Below, one piece after another: positions 1 through 7,159 of a DNA stretch of 58,135 nt. Each line of letters starts with the position of its first letter. The stretch's first letter is position 1. The DNA comes from Candidatus Yaniella excrementigallinarum (GTDB lineage Bacteria; Actinomycetota; Actinomycetes; Actinomycetales; Micrococcaceae): assembly GCA_019113675.1 (NCBI GenBank), contig DXHA01000045.1, positions 1 to 58,135 of the forward strand, written 5' to 3'. The notes beneath the pieces were generated by a model. The model worked only from the letters and a program-made list of their open reading frames with translations. It was not told where the DNA came from and did not search any database. The position numbers were made by a program, and so were the translations under genes.

Positions 1-119
1 CTTCTCCACTTGGCGCGGCAATTGAAGGCCGCAAAGCCGGCGATACAGTGACTTACCAGGCCCCAAACGGTAAAGACATCCAGGTCGAGCTGGTGTCTGT
101 CACACCGTATAAGGACTAA
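1..119 (+). CDS. greA: Transcription elongation factor GreA, C-terminal end (partial)
   Basis: The window opens inside a reading frame that ends with TAA at 117-119. The visible 38 residues begin SPLGAAIEGRKAGDTV and continue through TYQAPNGKDIQVEL to SVTPYKD. This matches the end of the C-terminal FKBP-like domain of GreA, where SPLG, the GD-V segment and the NG loop are conserved. GreA binds the RNA polymerase secondary channel and rescues backtracked complexes by transcript cleavage. The N-terminal coiled coil lies outside the window, so integrity of the whole gene cannot be judged. A hairpin terminator follows at 162-197. Confidence 0.9.
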   Translation, partial: SPLGAAIEGRKAGDTVTYQAPNGKDIQVELVSVTPYKD

Positions 120-161
120 AAATAACGATCAGTGAGATTGCGCATTTTGCGCTTGTCACCA

Positions 162-197
162 AAAGGTGGTCTTTCGACATAAAGAAAGGCCACCTTT
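162..197 (+). terminator. Intrinsic terminator after greA
   Basis: A 14-bp inverted repeat (162-175 with 184-197, one G-T wobble) has a short loop and is followed by a weak T run in AGCGTTTT. It lies 42 bases after the greA stop and before the next gene, so it probably ends greA transcription. Confidence 0.75.
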
Positions 198-235
198 AGC
201 GTTTTACAACCCATTTTTGGTGTTAGTCTGGTGTT

Positions 236-901
236 GTGTTGAACATTGAAAAATTTATGCTGCTGACCATCCCGTACGCTGATCCACTCACCGAGGTGGA
301 ATCATTATTCCTCAAGGCCCGAACCGCGCTGACTCTAGTCGAGTTCGAACGCACACATACTGTGCGCTTCGCACCGGCGGATGCGACAAAAGCGTGGGAC
401 TATGAGAACCCGCTGATTAAAGTCGAGCAGTCCCGGTTGCCTGACGCAGTTGGTCTTAACGAAGCGTTCAAAAAATTGCCAAAGTTCCATGACAAACCGG
501 TCTCTGCTGCCCTGGGCAATAAAAAACTCGACCCTGCCAAAGGCATTGCCGCAGAATTTGCTCGTCAAGGCATCCTGGCCGGAGACCCTAAACAGTACCA
601 ACTGGTAGCCACTGACGCTTTGGAAGCCGTCCGTGACGACCTGGGGCTGGCATTACGTGATCAGCGTGAAGTAACTAAGGAAGATCGCGTGCTGCTAGAA
701 GTCATCGAAGCTATCAACGCCACTCAATTCTTATTGGGCTCACAACAGCCAGAATGGTCTACACAGCAGTTCAGCGCACAGGTGCATCGCTACCCTTCAG
801 GCCATCCCGTTGTTGCCCAGCTGGTCAAAGATACTTCATCGATGTCAAGCCTTATGGAAAAATCTAAACTAGCACAGATTTATCAAAAAATGCCGGCTTA
901 A
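236..901 (+). CDS. Uncharacterised protein between greA and ilvA
   Basis: I do not recognise this 221-residue protein. It has no signal peptide, membrane segment or cysteine, and looks like a soluble protein with alternating strands and helices. The second half is richer in charged helices (LEAVRDDLGLAL, DRVLLEVIEAI). The frame begins GTG-TTG at 236; an in-frame ATG at 257 is an alternative, and neither has a convincing ribosome binding site. A leaderless or weakly translated start is therefore possible. The stop codon overlaps that of the convergent threonine dehydratase gene by 4 bases, with no terminator between them. Codon use resembles the neighbours, so I think it is real. No function is assigned. 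Confidence 0.7.
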   Translation: MLNIEKFMLLTIPYADPLTEVESLFLKARTALTLVEFERTHTVRFAPADATKAWDYENPLIKVEQSRLPDAVGLNEAFKKLPKFHDKPVSAALGNKKLDPAKGIAAEFARQGILAGDPKQYQLVATDALEAVRDDLGLALRDQREVTKEDRVLLEVIEAINATQFLLGSQQPEWSTQQFSAQVHRYPSGHPVVAQLVKDTSSMSSLMEKSKLAQIYQKMPA

Positions 902-2202
902 ACCTGCACCATCGGTTCATAACCAGCTTCCCGCAGGGCTTCTAATACCTGCTCTGAATGCTCCTTGCCACGAATTTCCATGTCAATAGTGATATGGGCA
1001 CCGCCCATGGTCAAACCAGCACCCACACGTGAGTGATCAACCCGGGTTACATTTGCGTCGTTCTCGGCAATAATGCGTGAAATATTTTGCAGTTCACCCG
1101 GCCTATCCCGCAAGGCAATCTTAACAGTCAAAAACCGCCCTGCAGAAGCTAGCCCGACCTGGATAACTTTCAGCATGAGCATTGGATCGATATTGCCGCC
1201 CGACAATACGGCTACAATGGACTCAGATTCAACACCGAGTTCTTGCAATTTTCCGGTCATCAACGCAGCAACCGGCGCAGCACCGGCAGGTTCCACTACC
1301 ATCTTTGAACGTTCCAGTAAGAACACGATAGCGGCGGCAATTTCATCATCTGTGACGGTCACAACTTCATCGCAGAGTTCATTAATAACCTCGAATGGCA
1401 CATCCCCTGGACGACCTACTGCGATTCCGTCAGCAATAGTGGCTACGTTGTCCAAAGCCACGGGTTTTCCCGCCACCAATGACGGCGGATAAGCAGCAGC
1501 GTTTTCTGCCTGCACCCCTATTACATTGATGTGCCGTCCTTGTCGGCGAGCCTGCTCTTTGATGGCAAGTGCGGTGCCGGCCAGCAGTCCTCCCCCACCG
1601 ATACTCATGAGCACCGTATCGACATCTGGTTGTTGCTCAACTATTTCCAGGCCCACGGTTCCTTGTCCGGCAACGATCTTAGGGTTATCGAACGGGTGGA
1701 TAAAGGTTGCGCCGGTTTCTTCAGCGTAGCGTGCAGCTAAGTCGAGTGCCTCATCGACAGTATTACCGGCCAGTACCACGGTAGCTCCATGATCACGGGT
1801 CGCCTGAACTTTAGGTAGAGCTGCACCCAGGGGCATATAGATACGGGCTTTAATATTGAGTTGTGATGCTGCCAGGGCCACCCCCTGTGCGTGGTTACCT
1901 GCGGAAGCGGCCACTACACCTTTGCTTTTTTCTTCCGGCGTTAACGCCTCCATGCGCACATATGCGCCACGAGCCTTAAACGATCCGGCCCGTTGCAAGT
2001 TTTCACACTTTAGGTGCACTGTTGAACCCACAATCCGTCCCAGAGCACGCGAGTGGTCCATGGAGGTTAAACGGGTAACACCCTTAAGTGTTTCACGAGC
2101 TGTTTCGATATCTTCGTATCGCACGTTTGGGAATTGGGTTCCAGTGGTTTGCAACAATTTCTCCTGCACACATCTATTTACGATCTTTACGCTACCGTTC
2201 AC
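898..2202 (-). CDS. ilvA: Threonine dehydratase (threonine ammonia-lyase) with ACT domain
   Basis: PLP enzyme that deaminates threonine to 2-oxobutyrate, the first step of isoleucine synthesis or of threonine breakdown. The PLP lysine lies in SFKARGA (about K76), the asparagine motif in SAGNHAQG, and the phosphate-binding glycine loop in GGGGLLAG. Residues from about 355 to the end form a single ACT domain (KIALRDRPGEL, ENDANVTRVDHSR). Length and the single ACT domain fit the roughly 400-residue actinobacterial form, not the longer two-domain E. coli IlvA. The frame opens at GTG 2202 without a good ribosome site; a TTG at 2154 preceded by AGGAG may be the true start. It lies 18 bases after the AI-2E family permease gene and is probably co-transcribed with it. 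Confidence 0.93.
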   Translation of the reverse strand: MNGSVKIVNRCVQEKLLQTTGTQFPNVRYEDIETARETLKGVTRLTSMDHSRALGRIVGSTVHLKCENLQRAGSFKARGAYVRMEALTPEEKSKGVVAASAGNHAQGVALAASQLNIKARIYMPLGAALPKVQATRDHGATVVLAGNTVDEALDLAARYAEETGATFIHPFDNPKIVAGQGTVGLEIVEQQPDVDTVLMSIGGGGLLAGTALAIKEQARRQGRHINVIGVQAENAAAYPPSLVAGKPVALDNVATIADGIAVGRPGDVPFEVINELCDEVVTVTDDEIAAAIVFLLERSKMVVEPAGAAPVAALMTGKLQELGVESESIVAVLSGGNIDPMLMLKVIQVGLASAGRFLTVKIALRDRPGELQNISRIIAENDANVTRVDHSRVGAGLTMGGAHITIDMEIRGKEHSEQVLEALREAGYEPMVQV

Positions 2203-2220
2203 CTGGGTTTTCTAGATACG

Positions 2221-3414
2221 TTATACCGACTGTGTCGTTATTGGGGTTAGCAATTCATCAGGCTCAGAGTCGGGATCGTGCAGCCAGGGCTTTCGCGAAA
2301 GATACTTTATAAATTCATTGATAAACGCCATGATCGGTACGGCAAATACAGCACCAATCAACCCCATAGTGGCCGTACCAGCGGCAACCGCAAGGAATAC
2401 TGCTAGTGGGTGAAGATTGACCGCTTTACCCATCACCAGCGGCTGTAGCACGTTGGATTCCAGCTGCTGTACACCTAAGACCACGGCCAACATCAGTAGA
2501 GCGTTGACCCAATCATTTGCCACCAGAGCTAGTAGCACTGCAACAGCTCCGGTAAGTACCGCACCGACGATTGGGATAAATGAGCCTAAGAAGACTAGGA
2601 CACCCAGGGGCATGGCCAGTGGGACGCCCAACAGCCAAGCACCAATTCCAATACCTACAGCATCGACAAATGCCACAAAAATCTGCACCCGCACATAGGA
2701 TCCCAATGCGCCCCACCCTGCATAACCTGCACCGTCAACGGCACGACGATGCTTTGAAGGCACAAAGTTCAATAAGAAACTCCAAATCTTGGTGCCATCT
2801 TTTAGAAAGAAGATCAAAGCAAACAGGGCCATGACCAATCCGGCAAGTATATTGGTTGCCGTTGAGCCAAATCCCAAAGCTCCCGTCACAATTGCACCGG
2901 AATTTTCCTGCACCGTTTGTCCCAGATCTGCTAAAAGCCCCTGATAGTTCAGATTTTCAAATGACACGCCCCACGATTCGATGAGCGCAATGAAATCCCG
3001 CACCCCGGCTGCGACGGAGGCTTGCATGCTCGCGAAACCCACGGCCAGCTGCTGACCTGCAATGGTCAAGAGCGTACTGACCACAAATATCAGCGTTGCG
3101 GTCAACAACAGCGACGAAACAACTGGTGGAAACTTAAATTTCAGCAGCAACCGGTGAACTGGTTGCAACAACGTAGCCAATAAGGCGGCAATGAGAAGCG
3201 GGATAATCAGCAAAGACAAGTGCGATAGCAACCATACTGCTATCGCTGATACCACGATGATCAGTAGTATTCGCCATGACCAGGCAGCGGCTACGACCAC
3301 ACCGTATGGCAGGTCTGTAGCAAGCTTTTCTTGAACACGCGCAGACATAGAGACTTTGGTCTGCATCGGTTCGGCCGGTTGGCTTGCCGCCGACGGCTTT
3401 GGTGGGGTGGTCAA
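2221..3414 (-). CDS. AI-2E family transporter (PF01594-type permease)
   Basis: A 397-residue integral membrane protein with about eight predicted membrane segments, the layout of the AI-2E/UPF0118 permease family. After a proline- and serine-rich cytoplasmic tail (residues 1-45) come two hydrophobic helices (ILLIIVVSAIAVWLL and LSLLIIPLLIAALLATLL). A soluble region follows near 115-175, then a cluster of helices rich in glycine (FIPIVGAVLTGAVAVLLA). The motif QQLESNVLQPLVMGKAV is typical of the family. Members are thought to export small molecules or ions, and some act as Na+/H+ antiporters; substrate cannot be read from sequence. The start is TTG 3414, chosen because AGGAG lies about six bases upstream. 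ilvA follows 18 bases later. Confidence 0.88.
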   Translation of the reverse strand: MTTPPKPSAASQPAEPMQTKVSMSARVQEKLATDLPYGVVVAAAWSWRILLIIVVSAIAVWLLSHLSLLIIPLLIAALLATLLQPVHRLLLKFKFPPVVSSLLLTATLIFVVSTLLTIAGQQLAVGFASMQASVAAGVRDFIALIESWGVSFENLNYQGLLADLGQTVQENSGAIVTGALGFGSTATNILAGLVMALFALIFFLKDGTKIWSFLLNFVPSKHRRAVDGAGYAGWGALGSYVRVQIFVAFVDAVGIGIGAWLLGVPLAMPLGVLVFLGSFIPIVGAVLTGAVAVLLALVANDWVNALLMLAVVLGVQQLESNVLQPLVMGKAVNLHPLAVFLAVAAGTATMGLIGAVFAVPIMAFINEFIKYLSRKPWLHDPDSEPDELLTPITTQSV

Positions 3415-3490
3415 ACAGTCTCCTAGCGTCCAGTTACTGTTTAGCGTAGTCCATGAGTGGCAGACGGTGGGTCTTCTGTATCAGAATACA

Positions 3491-3525
3491 ACGTGGCCGG
3501 CTCCCATAGGGGGAACCGGCCACGT
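3491..3525 (-). terminator. Hairpin terminator after the Bax-inhibitor-1 gene
   Basis: A perfect 10-bp inverted repeat (3491-3500 and 3516-3525, ACGTGGCCGG/CCGGCCACGT) lies 36 bases beyond the stop of the leftward gene ending at 3562. There is no strong U run, so efficiency is uncertain. Confidence 0.6.
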
Positions 3526-3561
3526 AGAGATATTGAAACGGCTAGTGAATTGGTTTGTGAG

Positions 3562-4449
3562 CTAGTCCTGATTAAAAATCGCTAGGATACGCAGGATTTC
3601 GATATACAACCAAATCATCGTTGCTGCGAGCCCAAAGGCTGCTGTCCACGAGTACCGCTCCGGTGCACCAGCACGGACGCCTTCCTCAATGGAAGTAAAA
3701 TCAATGACCAATGAATAGGAGGCCATCACGACAGCCAGTAGGCCGATCACAATGCCTAGCCACCCCGAACGCATACCAAACATTCCGTCGATGACGCCGG
3801 TAATCATCAGCACAAAATTAAGAAGGCTAAATACCAAGTAGGAGACCATCGCGATCATAAAGATGCGAGTCGCCTTTGGAGTGGCACGAACTTTGCCAGA
3901 ACGATACAGGGCTAGTACGACTGCAAATACCGACAACGTTGCGATGACCGCTTGGAATACGATGCCAGGCCAGCGCAATTCAAATAAAGCTGAAATGCCT
4001 CCAAGGAAGACGCCCTGTGCAACAGCGTAGATCGAAATCATCGCTGGTGACGGTTCGCGCTTGAACGCGTTGACTAAACCAAAAATGAAACCAACGGCGA
4101 CTGCAATGAAATAGATGCCACCGTTATCGACAGGGTTGGCGAAGGTCCAACCAAAAACTGCCCCGGCAATGATCATCAGGAAGACCAAGCTGGTGCGGTT
4201 AATAACGGAGCTATAGGTCATCCGGCCGGTATCAGCTGCACTAGCAGATGGCTGTTGGTACATATGTGCCAGTTGATCTGGGCTCATAGTGTCTGAACCA
4301 CCAGACTGATATCCAGCCGTCGATTGTCCTGCAGCACCGTATGGTTGTTGGGGTTGACCTTGTGCGTGCTGATAGCTCGCATGTTGTTCTTGCTTAGCTT
4401 GCTCTATAGGTCGCTGAAAAGCTTTAGAACGGAATACAGGGTTGGGCAT
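3562..4449 (-). CDS. Bax inhibitor-1/YccA family membrane protein
   Basis: A 295-residue protein of the actinobacterial Bax-inhibitor-1 family. It starts MPNPVFRSKAF, a typical N-terminus, followed by a glutamine/proline/glycine-rich cytoplasmic stretch to about residue 80. Seven hydrophobic segments follow, from TSLVFLMIIAGAVFGWTFA to the C-terminal MIWLYIEILRILAIF. Conserved family features include GLVNAFKREPSPA and SLVIDFTSIEEGV. These proteins are putative proton/calcium-leak channels; the physiological role in actinobacteria is unknown. Start: the frame could extend to 4500, but AGAAAGG lies six bases before the ATG at 4449 (and directly abuts the ATG at 4455), so 4449 is preferred. It is monocistronic, with a hairpin terminator at 3491-3525. 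Confidence 0.88.
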   Translation of the reverse strand: MPNPVFRSKAFQRPIEQAKQEQHASYQHAQGQPQQPYGAAGQSTAGYQSGGSDTMSPDQLAHMYQQPSASAADTGRMTYSSVINRTSLVFLMIIAGAVFGWTFANPVDNGGIYFIAVAVGFIFGLVNAFKREPSPAMISIYAVAQGVFLGGISALFELRWPGIVFQAVIATLSVFAVVLALYRSGKVRATPKATRIFMIAMVSYLVFSLLNFVLMITGVIDGMFGMRSGWLGIVIGLLAVVMASYSLVIDFTSIEEGVRAGAPERYSWTAAFGLAATMIWLYIEILRILAIFNQD

Positions 4450-4788
4450 GCCCATCCTTTCTCGACTATCCCGCCAATAAACTTTCAGCGGGGATATCAC
4501 ACTTACTGTCTAGCCTAGTCGCAGCACCGTCACGTTGCATACTCGCAAGGGCTAATTTCACCAATAATTCATATTATGACCAGCTTCTTGGTGGGCCAAT
4601 CAATCTCGTAAGCTGGTGGCGTGACCAGCCTAGATGCCACGTATCGAACAATCATCCCAAGGATGCATGGCGGCATATTGGAATCGTTATACGTGTTGCC
4701 AAACAGCACCTGACAGCCTCCGGGTTAGATGTAGTCTCAGATATGCATCACTAACCCCAGCTAATAAGTATCAATCTGGAGAATCAGT
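4450..4788. other. Intergenic region between divergent genes
   Basis: This 339-base gap separates the leftward Bax-inhibitor-1 gene from the rightward Ltp-repeat gene and must hold both promoters. An imperfect hairpin (4468-4474 with 4488-4495) lies in the leader of the leftward gene just before its ribosome site. The GGAG ribosome site of the rightward gene is at 4777-4782. I see no further gene: a 30-codon open frame from 4621 lacks a ribosome site. Confidence 0.5.
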
Positions 4789-5325
4789 GTGAACCAGCCG
4801 TCCGATAACCTCAGACAGCCTAAAAACTACCGACAATATATCGCACCGATCATTATTCTTTTATTGGCAATCGGTGCCGCGATCTATGGTGTCCTGCAGA
4901 CATCAGCAGAACCCGATGAGTCGTCGAACCATGATTCTTCCCAAACTGAGCGACCAGCAAAATCCGCTACGGCGGAAAGCCTCAACGAAGTGGAACGTGA
5001 CTTCCCAGACGCCGACTCTTCGTCTCAGGAGGCTTTGGCTGTCGCCCGTGACGAGTTGGAGACTTATGTTCATTCAGAACACTCACTGCGACTTCTTCTG
5101 ACGGCTTCCGAATATGGCCATGAATTTGACGAGTCCGCAGCAGACTTCGCCCTAGAACATCTCAACGCCAACTGGGAGGACGAGGCGTATTACTATGCCG
5201 AGTTAGTCATGCAAGAATATCCCGATCTGCAGCAAGCTGAGCTTCAGAAACACATGCAGCATGAACCGGAGGGACCGAAATTTTCAGCTGAGCAGACTGA
5301 CTTTGCTCTTTCGAAACTGGATTAG
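4789..5325 (+). CDS. Membrane-anchored protein with Ltp-type (PF07553-like) repeats
   Basis: A 178-residue protein with a short cytoplasmic N-terminus, one membrane anchor (about 19-38, IAPIIILLLAIGAAIYGVL), and a Ser/Glu/Asp-rich linker to about residue 75. Two copies of the helical repeat seen in Ltp-family 'host cell surface-exposed lipoproteins' follow. The first (about 80-125) reads EALAVARDELE, LLLTASEYGHEF and DFALEHLNANW; the second (about 128-177) reads EDEAYYYAELV and FSAEQTDFALSKL. Unlike classic Ltp proteins it lacks a lipobox cysteine, so it should be held by the helix with the repeats outside the cell. The phage TP-J34 Ltp blocks DNA injection; that role cannot be assumed here. 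Start GTG 4789 follows GGAG at the proper distance. It is strongly acidic. Confidence 0.72.
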   Translation: MNQPSDNLRQPKNYRQYIAPIIILLLAIGAAIYGVLQTSAEPDESSNHDSSQTERPAKSATAESLNEVERDFPDADSSSQEALAVARDELETYVHSEHSLRLLLTASEYGHEFDESAADFALEHLNANWEDEAYYYAELVMQEYPDLQQAELQKHMQHEPEGPKFSAEQTDFALSKLD

Positions 5326-5353
5326 TCTTGTTCTACCGCTCAAGAAGCATAAA

Positions 5354-5389
5354 GTAAGCCCCGCTTCGGTTTTTCGAAGCGGGGCTTAC
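5354..5389. terminator. Bidirectional hairpin terminator
   Basis: A perfect 15-bp inverted repeat (5354-5368 and 5375-5389) with a six-base loop sits between two convergent genes, 28 bases after the rightward stop and 16 bases beyond the leftward stop. It can serve both strands. Confidence 0.8.
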
Positions 5390-5405
5390 ATGCAACTAGA
5401 TAGCT

Positions 5406-6269
5406 TTAGTTACTGTAGTCGTAAAACCCTTTGCCACTCTTGCGACCTAAGTGGCCATCTTCAACTAGTTTCGACAACGTCGGGCTAACTTCTTTGACCA
5501 GATGATCATTAGGTTCCTGAGCCGCCAGCTGTTGGATACCTAGGTTAACGTCCACGCCGACTAAATCCATGAGGGTAAATGGGCCCATCGGGTGGCCTAA
5601 GCCTTCCTTGATTGCCACATCAATATCTTCGATTGAAGCATAGTCGCCTTCGTAGAGGTGCAACGCCTCACCAAAGATGGCCATCAAAATGCGGTTCACA
5701 ATGAAGCCAAAAATTTCTTTTTCAACTACTACTGGTGTCTTGCCCAAGGCTTTAGCTAGTTCTAAAGAACGGTCGATAGTTTGGCGAGAAGTGTGTTCAC
5801 CGCCAACGACTTCCACCAATGTCATTTGCAGCACAGGATTAAAGAAGTGCATATTGCATACACGTTCTGGATGTTTTAGACCTGTGGCAAGCTCTGATGA
5901 AACTATCGAAGAGGAGTTTGAGGCCAGGATCGTTTGAGGATCGGCAATATTGTCCAGCTCGGCGAACAGTTGCTGTTTGATTTCTAAATCTTCAATGATT
6001 GCTTCAACAACAAATGAAGAATTTTTTACTGCCGTGTCCCGATCAGTGGTGAACTCCAGGTTCTCAAAACCGGCGTCTACAGCTTCCTGACTGACCCGTT
6101 GGCGTTCAACCATCCGATCAGTAGATTTGACGAGCTGCTCACGGGCGTTATCTAAAAACCGGCTTTCTACGTCAACCAGATAAGTAGAAAACCCGCTCAT
6201 TGCTGCAACGAATGCGATTTCGCGGCCCATTGTGCCGCCGCCGATTACGGTAACTGCAGATTCTTTCAT
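5406..6269 (-). CDS. 3-hydroxyacyl-CoA (3-hydroxybutyryl-CoA) dehydrogenase
   Basis: A 287-residue NAD-dependent dehydrogenase of the short single-function family (Hbd/PaaH/FadB2 type), which interconverts 3-hydroxyacyl-CoA and 3-oxoacyl-CoA. The N-terminal Rossmann fold begins VTVIGGGTMGREIA (residues 7-18). The catalytic histidine lies in HFFNP (about H141), paired with the glutamate of VEVVGGEHT. The C-terminal helical domain contains NRILMAIFGEALHL and the HPMGPFTLMDLVGVD signature. The ATG at 6269 is preceded by AAGGAAG. A hotdog thioesterase gene lies 113 bases upstream on the same strand, which suggests linked acyl-CoA metabolism. Whether the physiological substrate is 3-hydroxybutyryl-CoA or a longer chain cannot be told. 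Confidence 0.92.
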   Translation of the reverse strand: MKESAVTVIGGGTMGREIAFVAAMSGFSTYLVDVESRFLDNAREQLVKSTDRMVERQRVSQEAVDAGFENLEFTTDRDTAVKNSSFVVEAIIEDLEIKQQLFAELDNIADPQTILASNSSSIVSSELATGLKHPERVCNMHFFNPVLQMTLVEVVGGEHTSRQTIDRSLELAKALGKTPVVVEKEIFGFIVNRILMAIFGEALHLYEGDYASIEDIDVAIKEGLGHPMGPFTLMDLVGVDVNLGIQQLAAQEPNDHLVKEVSPTLSKLVEDGHLGRKSGKGFYDYSN

Positions 6270-6382
6270 ATGGTTCTTCCTTGTAATTGTGGGTTATTCT
6301 TCGAAAATGATTCTACGATCTGAAACTGAATACAACATCTGACCAACTGGTCGTTTGCTGACAAGCATGAATGGTGGCTTTG

Positions 6383-6772
6383 TTATTCAGCCATCGATAC
6401 TTGATGCGTGGCTAGGAACTCACGCTGGGCCGGCGGGATAGGTGCGGGACGATGATCTGGGCCTACATTAATATAAACCACGGTCGATTCAGCACTTAGA
6501 CGACCATCTTGAAATGCTTGTTCATGCAGGGTAAATGAACTATTACCAACATTTTGCACTTGAATTTGAATCGTTATTGGCGGTGACATCACAATTTCAC
6601 GGTGGAAAGTGACCGTATATTCCTTCACCATTAGTGGCAGTGCGTTTGGCTTGAAAAACTCCGCCAGCAATGCACCCCTGGCCTGTTGGAACCACGAGGG
6701 TAAAACTGTGTTATGTACATGCCCTGCAGGACCAAGGTCATCAATTCTTGGGTAGATGGTAGAAGTCAGCAA
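6383..6772 (-). CDS. Acyl-CoA thioesterase-like hotdog protein (4HBT)
   Basis: A 129-residue single hotdog-fold protein. The N-terminus carries the family pattern around the central helix: RIDDLGPAGHVHNTVLPSWF, with the aspartate and H-x-H-N region typical of 4-hydroxybenzoyl-CoA thioesterase/FadM-like enzymes. It is followed by strands YTVTFHREI and IQIQVQNVG. Such enzymes hydrolyse acyl-CoA thioesters. It lies upstream of the 3-hydroxyacyl-CoA dehydrogenase gene on the same strand with 113 bases between, so a joint role in acyl-CoA turnover is plausible. A second, longer hotdog protein is encoded at 56882-57322. Substrate unknown. Confidence 0.8.
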   Translation of the reverse strand: MLTSTIYPRIDDLGPAGHVHNTVLPSWFQQARGALLAEFFKPNALPLMVKEYTVTFHREIVMSPPITIQIQVQNVGNSSFTLHEQAFQDGRLSAESTVVYINVGPDHRPAPIPPAQREFLATHQVSMAE

Positions 6773-6915
6773 AAATCTTCTTTCTATCTGGTGTCGTGCG
6801 AGTTACGCCATTAAACAGTTCTAACTACTGGTAGTCGTATAGTTATTTGCTGTCATAGACCCTAAAATTCGATCTTACCAAAGCCAAACAGACATTCTAG
6901 GATTCCCAGACAAGA

Positions 6916-6955
6916 AAAACCCCTCTTTCCGCATATTTGCAGATTGAGGGGTTTT
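6916..6955 (-). terminator. Terminator downstream of the tRNA gene
   Basis: A 10-bp repeat (6916-6925 with 6946-6955, AAAACCCCTC/GAGGGGTTTT) gives, on the minus strand, a stem ending in a T run just after the tRNA 3' end. This is a good intrinsic terminator. Confidence 0.75.
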
Positions 6956-6965
6956 CATTCGTTCG

Positions 6966-7039
6966 TGCCTCCGATGGGACTCGAACCCATAACACAGCGA
7001 TTTTAAGTCGCTTGCCTCTACCTATTGGGCCACGGAGGC
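6966..7039 (-). tRNA. tRNA-Leu (anticodon TAA), short variable loop
   Basis: A complete 74-base cloverleaf. The acceptor stem is 7 bp (GCCTCCG at 7039-7033 with CGGAGGC at 6973-6967). The D arm is GCCC-AATAGGTAG-AGGC. The anticodon stem AGCGA/TCGCT encloses the seven-base loop CTTAAAA, so the anticodon is TAA and reads the leucine codon UUA. The T arm is ATGGG-TTCGAGT-CCCAT, the discriminator base is A, and CCA is not encoded. The variable region is only five bases (GTGTT), whereas tRNA-Leu normally has a long variable arm. Identity as leucine rests on the anticodon and the A discriminator alone. Confidence 0.85.
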
Positions 7040-7159
7040 TAACTCGAACATTTAGAGTTTAGCGCATTTTTTGCTAATGAGCACAAATTGCAACCTACTA
7101 GTCCGAGTTCGCACCGCGACCCGCCGATTCCCGGCAGGTCGTGGTGCCTACAACATCAT

